Positions 57,573-64,000 of a stretch of 64,000 bases of DNA are shown piece after piece. The notes below the pieces were generated by a model. It was not told the DNA's origin and did no database searches. It saw only the letters and a program-made list of their open reading frames with translations. Position 1 is the first letter of the stretch. The number at the start of each line of letters is the position of its first letter. The position numbers and the translations under genes were made by a program. The stretch comes from Sphingomonas sp. NFR15 (GTDB taxonomy: Bacteria; Pseudomonadota; Alphaproteobacteria; Sphingomonadales; Sphingomonadaceae), in contig NZ_FMWX01000005.1 in NCBI RefSeq assembly GCF_900103265.1, positions 248,001-312,000 of the forward strand. The letters run 5' to 3'.

Positions 57573-60056
57573 ATGATTATGAAGCCTCTTCGACCGCTCC
57601 TCGCCGCCGCCGTATCGGGTATCGCGCTCGCTTATGCCGTGGCCGCGCACGCCCAGGCCGGGCCGCCCGCCGATCCGGCCGCCCCGACCGAGGCCGCGCC
57701 CGCCGATCAGACCGACATCGTCGTGACCGGCACGCGCACCACCGGCCGGTCGCGGCTCGACAGCGTCTCGCCGGTCGACGTGCTGAGCGCGGCGACGCTG
57801 CAACGCCAGGGCACGACCGAGCTCGGCGCGTCGCTGGCGGCGGTGGTTCCGTCGATCGACTTCCCGCGCTCCTCGGCGGTCGATGGCACCGATTCGATCC
57901 GCCCGGCGACGCTGCGCGGCCTGTCGCCCGACCAGACGCTCGTGCTCATCAACGGCGTGCGCGCGCATACGTCGGCGCTGCTCAACACCAACGGGTCTGT
58001 CGGGCGCGGCTCGGCGGCGGTCGATCTCAACACCATCCCGAGCGTCGCGCTCGATCGGATCGAGGTGCTGCGCGACGGCGCGGCCGCGCAATATGGCTCG
58101 GATGCGATCGCGGGCGTGGTCAACCTGCGGCTGCGCGAGGCGCGCAGCGGCGGCGGCGCATCGGTCACCTACGGACAGTATATCACCGACGTGAGGACCG
58201 CGCGCGGCGACCGCAGCGAGCGTGACGGCGAGACCGTCACCGCGAGCGCATGGCAGGGCCTCGCGCTCGGCTCCGACGGCTTCCTCACGCTGTCGGGCGA
58301 ATATCTCAACCGCAACCCGACCAGCCGCGGCGATTTCGATCCGCGCAAGACGCCGATCCGCGTGCGCTCGCGCTTCGGCGATCCCGATGTCGAGCAGTAC
58401 AGCTTTTATGCGAACGCAGCCAAGCCGCTCGATGACAGCGGCTTCACGCTCTACGGTTTCGGCGGCTATCAGCACCGCGACAGTGTGAGCGCGGCGACCC
58501 CGCGCATCGTCGGCGGCGTCGGCGGCAATGCCAATGCCAGCGCCGACGCGCTCGCTAGCCTTTATCCGGACGGCTTCACCCCGCTGATCGCGGTGACGTC
58601 GGAGGATCTCACCGCCACCGCCGGATTGCGCGGCGACATCGCAGGCTGGAAGACCGATCTCAGCGTGTCCTACGGGCGCAACCAGTTGAAGTTCGACACG
58701 CGCAACTCGGGCAACGCCACTTATGGCGCGGCGTCGCAGACCGATTTCTACGACGGCAAGATCACCTACGACCAGCTCGTCACCGGGCTCGACGTATCGC
58801 GGGAGGTTCCGCTCGGCGCCGGCACGCTCAACGTCGCGTTCGGCGGCGAATATCGTCGCGAAGGCTTCCAGATCGGCGCGGGCGAACATGCCTCCTACGA
58901 TCGTGCGCCGGGCGCTGCCTCCAACCTCGGGTCGGGCGCGCAGGGCTTCCCCGGCTTCCTGCCCTCGAACGAGGTCAACAAGCATCGCGACAACGTCTCG
59001 GGCTATCTCGATCTCGAAGCCAAGCCGGTCGAGGGGCTGACGCTCGGCGCGGCGGGCCGGCTCGAACATTATTCCGATTTCGGTACGACGGTGAACGGCA
59101 AGCTCTCCGCGCGCTACGATTTCACGCCGTGGTTCGCGCTGCGCGGCACCGTTTCGACAGGGTTCCGCGCGCCGTCGCTCCAGCAGCAATATTACACCTC
59201 GACCGCCTCGGTTCTGACCGACGGCGCGATCGTCGAAACCGGGCTGTTCCCCTCGACCAGCCGGGTCGGCGTGGCGCTGGGCGGCAAGGCGCTCAAGCCC
59301 GAGAAGGCGGTCAATTACTCGGCGGGCTTCGTCATCCGCCACGGCGGGTTCGATCTGTCGGTCGACGGCTATTACATCAAGATCCGCGACCAGATCGCGC
59401 TGTCGGAGAATCTGAGCGGCGCGACCGTGATTCAGCGGCTGCGCGACGAGGGTATCACTTCCGTGACGGCGGGGCGCTACTTCCTCAACGGCATCCGCTC
59501 GACGGCCAAGGGCGTCGATATCGTCGCGCATTACCGCGCGCCGACCGCCAGCCTCGGCACCTTCGACCTGACCGCCGCCACCAACATCAACAACATAGAC
59601 GTAACAAGGGCGCCCCCCGCCGCGACGATCACCTCGTCGACCGGGAGCACCACGCTGCCGGTGTTCAGCCGCCAGCGCATCGTCTCGTTCGAACAGGGCA
59701 CGCCGCGCGAGAAGGTGGTGGGGACGATCGACTGGTCGCTCGACAAGCTCGGCGCGACCGCGCGCGCATCCTATTACGGCGACGTCACCCAGCCGAGCAG
59801 CAACGGCTTCGCTGAGGATGACATTCACACCGGCCGGCACACGATCGTCGATCTCGAACTGCGCTATACGCTGCTCGAGCGGATCAACCTCGCGGTCGGC
59901 GCGAACAACATCCTCGACGAATATCCCGATTACGTGAAGCTGGCGTCGTCGCGCGGCACCGTGCTCAACAGCACGGGGTTGGTCGGCTTCCCCTATTATT
60001 CGCCGTTCGGGTTCAACGGGCGCTATGTCTACGGCCGGGTCGGCGTGAACTGGTAA
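57573..60056 (+). CDS. TonB-dependent receptor
   Basis: An 827-aa outer-membrane receptor. A signal peptide (ending AYAVAAHAQAG) is followed by a TonB-box-like DIVVTGTRTT near residue 48, a plug domain with RGLSPDQTLVLINGVRAHTS and LDRIEVLRDGAAAQYGSDAI, and a beta barrel that ends with an aromatic residue (YVYGRVGVNW). The ligand is unknown; the plug pattern LVLINGxRxHTSA is common in Sphingomonas and Xanthomonas receptors with varied ligands. It would be driven by TonB (53423). ATG 57579, two codons later, is an alternative start. Confidence 0.92.
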   Translation: MIMKPLRPLLAAAVSGIALAYAVAAHAQAGPPADPAAPTEAAPADQTDIVVTGTRTTGRSRLDSVSPVDVLSAATLQRQGTTELGASLAAVVPSIDFPRSSAVDGTDSIRPATLRGLSPDQTLVLINGVRAHTSALLNTNGSVGRGSAAVDLNTIPSVALDRIEVLRDGAAAQYGSDAIAGVVNLRLREARSGGGASVTYGQYITDVRTARGDRSERDGETVTASAWQGLALGSDGFLTLSGEYLNRNPTSRGDFDPRKTPIRVRSRFGDPDVEQYSFYANAAKPLDDSGFTLYGFGGYQHRDSVSAATPRIVGGVGGNANASADALASLYPDGFTPLIAVTSEDLTATAGLRGDIAGWKTDLSVSYGRNQLKFDTRNSGNATYGAASQTDFYDGKITYDQLVTGLDVSREVPLGAGTLNVAFGGEYRREGFQIGAGEHASYDRAPGAASNLGSGAQGFPGFLPSNEVNKHRDNVSGYLDLEAKPVEGLTLGAAGRLEHYSDFGTTVNGKLSARYDFTPWFALRGTVSTGFRAPSLQQQYYTSTASVLTDGAIVETGLFPSTSRVGVALGGKALKPEKAVNYSAGFVIRHGGFDLSVDGYYIKIRDQIALSENLSGATVIQRLRDEGITSVTAGRYFLNGIRSTAKGVDIVAHYRAPTASLGTFDLTAATNINNIDVTRAPPAATITSSTGSTTLPVFSRQRIVSFEQGTPREKVVGTIDWSLDKLGATARASYYGDVTQPSSNGFAEDDIHTGRHTIVDLELRYTLLERINLAVGANNILDEYPDYVKLASSRGTVLNSTGLVGFPYYSPFGFNGRYVYGRVGVNW

Positions 60057-60063
60057 GCGGGCA

Positions 60064-60087
60064 GGGGGCAGGCGATCGCCTGCCCCC
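60064..60087. terminator. Perfect GC-rich palindrome after the receptor gene
   Basis: GGGGGCAGGCGATCGCCTGC and its mirror end form an 11-base perfect stem around AT, directly after the receptor stop. There is no T run; a 3' mRNA stem-loop or weak terminator. Confidence 0.6.
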
Positions 60088-60202
60088 GGGCCACACGTGT
60101 CGCACGTCCTTCGAAATCGCTCAGACGAACGGGGTTGAGGCGGTCTGTTCGCCTGACCGGTGTTTTTGTCAAAACGGGGTTGGCTTCCGCGTCTTGCTGT
60201 GA

Positions 60203-60216
60203 GATGTTGTAACATC
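60203..60216. promoter_or_regulatory. Palindrome, candidate Zur box before the DUF2946/ZnuD-like genes
   Basis: GATGTTGTAACATC is a 6-2-6 palindrome with the TGTT/AACA half-sites seen in many Zur operators, located just before a two-gene unit with a zinc-type receptor. It is shorter than the E. coli site. Match to a known consensus is partial, so this is a candidate only. Confidence 0.45.
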
Positions 60217-60237
60217 CTCGAAGCGGGTGCGGGTGGT

Positions 60238-60678
60238 TTGACGGTTCATAGCGGGCATGGTGCAGGACGCGTACCGCACGGCGTCGCCGGGCGCGCGTCG
60301 CCGCGCCCCGCGATCGTGGCCGGCGTGGCGCGGTTCTGTTTCGCGCTGTTCCTGGCGGTCGCGCTGTGGCTGCAAGGCTGCGTCGTCGCGGCGCACTTTC
60401 ATGAGCAGCCGCGCTTCCCCGCCTTCTCCGCTGCGGCCGGCGCGGACATCCAGCGTGCGCCGATCGAACACCGCCGCGCGCCGACCGCACCCGATTCGTG
60501 TCCGCTCTGTCAGGAAATCGCGACCGCCGGCGCGTATCTGCCCGCGTCCCCCGGCGCCTTCGCGGTGCCCGCGCCCCACGCCGCCTGGTATGCGGCCGTG
60601 GCGCTGTGGCACGCGCTGCCGCGCCAGCGCTCGCACGCATGGCGCAGCCGCGGGCCACCGGCCGCTCCACACCGCTGA
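60238..60678 (+). CDS. DUF2946-type small protein
   Basis: A 146-aa protein, probably exported: a hydrophobic helix VARFCFALFLAVALWLQGCV then VAAHFHEQPRFPAF, and later DSCPLCQEIATAGAYLP with a CxxC pair. This helix-His-CPLC layout is that of DUF2946 proteins, which often sit beside TonB receptor and copper or zinc genes. The start is unsure: TTG 60238, GTG 60271 or GTG 60316 are all in frame, and no ATG exists. A candidate Zur palindrome lies just upstream and the ZnuD-like receptor just downstream. Confidence 0.65.
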   Translation: MTVHSGHGAGRVPHGVAGRASPRPAIVAGVARFCFALFLAVALWLQGCVVAAHFHEQPRFPAFSAAAGADIQRAPIEHRRAPTAPDSCPLCQEIATAGAYLPASPGAFAVPAPHAAWYAAVALWHALPRQRSHAWRSRGPPAAPHR

Positions 60679-60765
60679 CATAACGCGAAGGGACGATGTC
60701 GGTCCCTCGTTTCCGGCGTGCGCGCGTGCGCGGCACGCCGTCAAAGGTTCCTGGAGTTTTAAGAA

Positions 60766-62766
60766 ATGCGAAACGACCTCCTCGGAGGCGCGGCGCTCGC
60801 CGCGTTGCTGTCCACCCCCGCTTATGCCGATCCCGCGCCGGCGCCCGATGATTCGTCACCCGTGTCGCGCGAAGTGGTCGTCACCGCCTCGCCCTTCGCG
60901 CTGATGCGCGACGACACGCCGACGATCGTCGCCAAGGTCGATCGTAGCCAGATCCTGCAAAGCGGCGGAGCGAGCATCGCCGATGCGCTGGCGAGTGTCC
61001 CCGGCATCTCCTCGACCGGCTTTGCCGCCGGGGCGAGCCGCCCGATCATTCGCGGCATGGACGCGCAGCGCGTCCGCATCCTCGAGGACGGCTTGAGCAG
61101 TTCGGACGTGTCCGATGTCGGTCCCGATCACGGCATCCCGCTCGATCCCCTGTCCGCGCGCAGCATCGAGGTTGTGCGCGGCGCCGCCACGCTGCGCTAC
61201 GGCAGTCAGGCGATCGGCGGTGTGGTCAACGCGATCAACGATCGCGTGCCGACCAGCCTGCCCGCGCAGGCGCTGAGTGGTGAACTGGTCGGCAGCTACG
61301 GCACCGCCGCGCGCTCGGGCGAGGGCTCGGCGCTGATGGACGGCCGGGCCGGCAACCTCGCGGTGCATGCCGATGGATTCTACCGCAACACCGGCGATTA
61401 CGACACGCCCGATGGCAAGCAGCCGAACAGCTATTTCACCGGCCACGGCGAGACGGTCGGCGCGTCCTATTTCTTCGGGCCGAATTCGGACAGCCACATC
61501 GGTGCGGCGGTGATCCAATATGATTCGAAATACGGCATCCCGAGCGACACCACGTACATCGACATGCACCAGACCAAGGTGCTGACCAAATCCTCGTTCG
61601 ATCTGGGTGGGGGCACGCTCAAGACGCTGACGATCGACGGCAGCTATGCCGACTACACGCACAGCGAGATCGACCCCCACACCAATGAAATCCTCTCGAC
61701 CTTCCGCAACAAGGAGGTCGATGGCCGCGCCGAGCTGCTGCTCGGCACCAGCCTGTTCAAGAACATCGCGCTCGGCGTCGAGGTGCAGCACCGCGAATTT
61801 TCGGCGCTGGGCGAGGGCAGCGACTATCTGCTGCCGACGACGACGCAGAGCGAGGCCGGCTATGCCTTCGTCGAGACGCCCCTGGCGACGCGGCTGAAGC
61901 TGCAGGTCAGCGGACGCGTCGAGCATGTCCGCGTCGAGGGCACGCCGATCTCGGACCGCTTCACCACCGCGGACTTCACCCCTGTCAGCGGCGCGATCGG
62001 CGCCCTGTACGATGCGGGCGCGGTCAAGCTCGGCTTCACCGCCGCGAGCACGGGCCGCGCGCCGGGCATCACCGAATTGTTCGCGCGCGGCGGCCATGAC
62101 GGGCCGGGCACGTACGAGACGGGTGATCCCACGCTCAAGGTCGAGCGCGCCAATTCGCTTGAAGCGACGCTGCGCATCCACAGCGGCCCGTTCCGGTTCG
62201 AAGGCAGCGCGTACAGCACCTGGTTCAACAACTATATCTACGGTGATCTGACCGGCCGCACCTGCGACGATGCGGGTGTGTGCGGAGACGGCACGGGTGA
62301 CCTAAAGGAGTTGTTCTACCGTCAACAGGGCGCGCATTTCCGCGGCCTGGAAGGGGAGGCCAACGTCGATCTGTTCAAGGCGGGTACAAGCGCGCTGCAA
62401 CTGCGCGCGCTCGCTGATTATACGCGCGCGACGCTCGACAATGGCGGCAACGTGCCGCGCATTCCGCCCTATCGCTACGGCGGCGGGCTGAGCTGGACGA
62501 GCACGCGGATCGACGCCGGCTTCCTGATGCTGCACTCCGGGCGGCAGGACAAGTTCGGCGCGTTCGACACGCCGACGCCCGGCTTCAACGCGCTGAGCGC
62601 CCACGTATCGCTGCGGCCGTTCACCGCGCATCCGGGAATCGAGTTCGCCGTGGTGGGGCAGAACCTCACCAACGACGTCCAGCGCAACGCCGCCGCGCTC
62701 AACAAGGACGATGTGGTGATGCCTGGCCGCAACATCCGCTTCGTGGTGAAGCTGGCGACGTTCTGA
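60766..62766 (+). CDS. TonB-dependent receptor, ZnuD-like
   Basis: A 666-aa outer-membrane receptor with a signal peptide (ALLSTPAYADP), a TonB-box-like REVVVTASPF, and a plug with ADALASVPGISSTGFAAGAS, RPIIRGMDAQRVRILEDGLS, SDVGPDHGIPLDPLSARSIE and VVRGAATLRYGSQAIGGVVN. The arrangement GMDxxRVRxLxDG ... DHxxPxDPLSARxIE is that of ZnuD and its relatives, which import zinc (some bind heme or copper). Barrel strands follow, ending in an aromatic residue (RFVVKLATF). It is 87 bases after the DUF2946 gene. Zinc is inferred from family and context; histidine-rich loops are not prominent. Confidence 0.88.
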   Translation: MRNDLLGGAALAALLSTPAYADPAPAPDDSSPVSREVVVTASPFALMRDDTPTIVAKVDRSQILQSGGASIADALASVPGISSTGFAAGASRPIIRGMDAQRVRILEDGLSSSDVSDVGPDHGIPLDPLSARSIEVVRGAATLRYGSQAIGGVVNAINDRVPTSLPAQALSGELVGSYGTAARSGEGSALMDGRAGNLAVHADGFYRNTGDYDTPDGKQPNSYFTGHGETVGASYFFGPNSDSHIGAAVIQYDSKYGIPSDTTYIDMHQTKVLTKSSFDLGGGTLKTLTIDGSYADYTHSEIDPHTNEILSTFRNKEVDGRAELLLGTSLFKNIALGVEVQHREFSALGEGSDYLLPTTTQSEAGYAFVETPLATRLKLQVSGRVEHVRVEGTPISDRFTTADFTPVSGAIGALYDAGAVKLGFTAASTGRAPGITELFARGGHDGPGTYETGDPTLKVERANSLEATLRIHSGPFRFEGSAYSTWFNNYIYGDLTGRTCDDAGVCGDGTGDLKELFYRQQGAHFRGLEGEANVDLFKAGTSALQLRALADYTRATLDNGGNVPRIPPYRYGGGLSWTSTRIDAGFLMLHSGRQDKFGAFDTPTPGFNALSAHVSLRPFTAHPGIEFAVVGQNLTNDVQRNAAALNKDDVVMPGRNIRFVVKLATF

Positions 62767-62776
62767 TGTCCTTCAA

Positions 62777-62917
62777 CCGTTCGTGCCGAGTAGAGATCGA
62801 GTAGGCGAAGCCGTATCGAGAGCTCGTATCGAGGCACAGGTCCGTACAGGGCCTGTCCTTCGATACACGACCTCGATACGCCCTGCGGACTACTCGGCCG
62901 TTACTCAGGACGAACGG
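62777..62917. repeat. Dispersed inverted repeat, TTCGTGCTGAG family, long form (copy 2)
   Basis: Begins CCGTTCGTGCCGAGTAG and ends TTACTCAGGACGAACGG, with an inner pair TATCGAGGCACAGG / CCTGTCCTTCGATA. Same nested plan as 47944-48091. It fills the space between the convergent receptor and acetyltransferase genes. Confidence 0.85.
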
Positions 62918-62940
62918 AGTCAATAGCCGAGCAGCGCCGC

Positions 62941-63771
62941 TCAGCCCGCGAACAGCCCCAATCGCGCGACCTCGTCCGCCGACAGGTCGATGCCGAACAT
63001 CATGCTCAACCGCAGCCGATAGACGCGCGGATCGGTGATCTCGGTCTGCGCGTCTTCGCTGCCCGAGCGCCGGCGGTAGGCGCGGTCGGTGAGCGAGGCG
63101 AAGCCGCGCGGGAGCACGATGCTGACGACGCTCGTCGTGCGGAAGCGGCTGCCGGGCGCGGTCGCCGCCCACAGGTTGCCCATCGCCAGATCCGCGTCAT
63201 GCGCGGGGCCGGGCGCGAAACTGTATTGCGGCTGGAAGCCTTCGCCGCCGCCGCGCCCGTCGGTGGTGGCGGCATCCCCGGCGCGCCACAGCATCCAGCC
63301 GCGTTCGCCGTCATGGCTCAGGCGGAAGCGCGCACCATCGGGGGCGATCGCCTCGGCGCCGTCGATCAGCGGCATCGGCGGCGTGTAGCTGCCGCCGAAC
63401 CCGGCATCGGCGATCCATTCCGCGCCGCTAACGGTGACGATGCTGATCGCATGCGTGAGCGGCGGTGTCGTCTCGGCGCCGAGCCAGACGCGTGCAAGCT
63501 GCGGGCGCGCCGTGAAGCCGGCGGCGGCGAGCGCGTCGAGGAACAGCCGGTTGTGCTCGAAACAATAGCCGCCGCGCCGCGCCGTCACCAATTTGGCGAA
63601 CACCGCGTCGCTGTCGATCGCGATGCCGCGACCGAGCATCACATCGAGATTCTCGAACGGGATCGCCAGCCGGTGCGCGCGCTGGAGAGCCTCCAGTCCG
63701 GCGACATCCGCCGCGACGGGGTCTTTCAGGTGGATGCGTTGCAGGTAATCGGCGAAGGTGAAGCTCGTCAT
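62941..63771 (-). CDS. nat: Arylamine N-acetyltransferase
   Basis: Cytoplasmic enzyme that acetylates arylamines and hydrazines with acetyl-CoA. The 276-aa protein has the Cys-His-Asp triad of the family: Cys in RRGGYCFEHNRLFLDAL near residue 69, His in PPLTHAISIVTV near 107, and Asp in WIADAGFGGSYTPPMP near 122. Length and motif order match the NAT family. It is divergent from the threonylcarbamoyl-AMP synthase gene. Confidence 0.95.
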   Translation of the reverse strand: MTSFTFADYLQRIHLKDPVAADVAGLEALQRAHRLAIPFENLDVMLGRGIAIDSDAVFAKLVTARRGGYCFEHNRLFLDALAAAGFTARPQLARVWLGAETTPPLTHAISIVTVSGAEWIADAGFGGSYTPPMPLIDGAEAIAPDGARFRLSHDGERGWMLWRAGDAATTDGRGGGEGFQPQYSFAPGPAHDADLAMGNLWAATAPGSRFRTTSVVSIVLPRGFASLTDRAYRRRSGSEDAQTEITDPRVYRLRLSMMFGIDLSADEVARLGLFAG

Positions 63772-63791
63772 GTGGCCCTCTTTATATTGCG

Positions 63792-63812
63792 GCGCAACAT
63801 GCTACATTGCGC
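63792..63812. promoter_or_regulatory. Inverted repeat in the divergent nat/tsaC gap
   Basis: GCGCAA (63792-63797), nine bases, TTGCGC (63807-63812) lies in the 45-base gap between two divergent starts. It could be an operator or a chance match. Confidence 0.3.
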
Positions 63813-63816
63813 CACA

Positions 63817-64000
63817 ATGAACGCGCCCGGCATGATCGACAGCACCCGGACCTTGGCTTTCGGCGATGCCGCCATCGCCGAGGCGGCCGCGCTTATCAAG
63901 TCCGGCGGCGTCGTCGCGGTCGCCACCGAGACGGTGTACGGGCTCGCCGCCGACGCCACACAGCCGGCGGCGGTCGCCGAAATCTACGCCGCGAAGGGCC
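63817..64000 (+). CDS. Threonylcarbamoyl-AMP synthase (Sua5/YciO/YrdC), 3' partial
   Basis: The first 61 codons of a gene that runs off the window. The reading AAALIKSGGVVAVATETVYG followed by LAADA is the N-terminal signature of the Sua5/YrdC fold, which makes threonylcarbamoyl-AMP for the tRNA modification t6A. The long N-terminal start before it suggests the Sua5 type rather than the short TsaC, but the C-terminal half is out of view. Confidence 0.88.
   Translation, partial: MNAPGMIDSTRTLAFGDAAIAEAAALIKSGGVVAVATETVYGLAADATQPAAVAEIYAAKG

Noticed and set aside
57141..60215. Long minus-strand open frame of about 1000 codons opposite the TonB receptor
   Set aside because: It lies antisense to a complete receptor gene, shows no domain, is Arg/Asp/Ala-rich, and covers the riboswitch-lipoprotein region. 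It is a product of GC-rich third positions.

Overview
The window is high-GC, densely packed chromosomal DNA of an alphaproteobacterium, most likely Sphingomonas or a close relative in the Sphingomonadaceae. The signs are many TonB-dependent transport parts, a gellan-type priming glycosyltransferase, a single-chain methylmalonyl-CoA mutase beside propionyl-CoA carboxylase, the order gshB / yraN / rsmI / LpoA-like lipoprotein, and intergenic palindromes of the kind common in sphingomonads. About 60 protein genes are supported. I see no rRNA, tRNA, CRISPR array, phage gene or transposase. Most of the very long open frames antisense to real genes come from GC-rich third positions.

Layout. 1-7099: propionyl-CoA to succinyl-CoA module (pccB end, mcm, bioB, an LprI-like protein, pccA); the 5' end of bioB carries an in-frame palindromic element. 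7210-10634: small conserved proteins, a YegD-type Hsp70 and a HerA-type ATPase. 10783-12571: divergent LysR regulator and SDR oxidoreductase. 12997-18928: exopolysaccharide genes (glycosyltransferase, beta-helix protein, priming transferase, galU). 19010-31534: mostly housekeeping (Zur-like regulator, dxs, hemW, rdgB, rph, hrcA-grpE, threonine synthase), interrupted by a nucleotidyltransferase / small basic protein pair. 31541-38079: second polysaccharide block (WecG-type transferase, polymerase, flippase, glycosyltransferase, ligase-like protein). 38039-44031: oligoendopeptidase, two tandem Uma2-type nucleases, groESL with a CIRCE operator. 44242-55848: sppA, acetyltransferase, CoA-transferase, gshB, yraN, rsmI, LpoA-like lipoprotein, DUF853 ATPase, tonB, dienelactone hydrolase, GST. 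55859-62766: a metal and TonB-receptor neighbourhood, with a Na+/Ca2+-type antiporter behind a probable yybP-ykoY manganese riboswitch, a TonB receptor, and a DUF2946 protein with a ZnuD-like receptor behind a palindrome that may be a Zur box. 62941-64000: arylamine N-acetyltransferase and the start of a threonylcarbamoyl-AMP synthase gene.

How the genes connect. BioB makes the biotin that PccA needs, and PccA/PccB feed methylmalonyl-CoA mutase (the epimerase is not in the window). HrcA at 27767 should bind the CIRCE operator before groES at 44068. The Zur-like repressor at 20005 is the natural candidate to control the ZnuD-like locus at 60203-62766. The two polysaccharide blocks together give priming, UDP-glucose supply, glycosyl transfer, flipping and polymerisation. 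TonB at 53423 would energise the two TonB-dependent receptors.

The least ordinary items are the manganese-type riboswitch before the CaCA antiporter, the palindrome that extends the BioB N-terminus in frame, the candidate zinc-uptake operon, the nucleotidyltransferase pair between grpE and thrC, the tandem Uma2 genes, and several families of dispersed palindromes. No clearly new multi-gene system was found.
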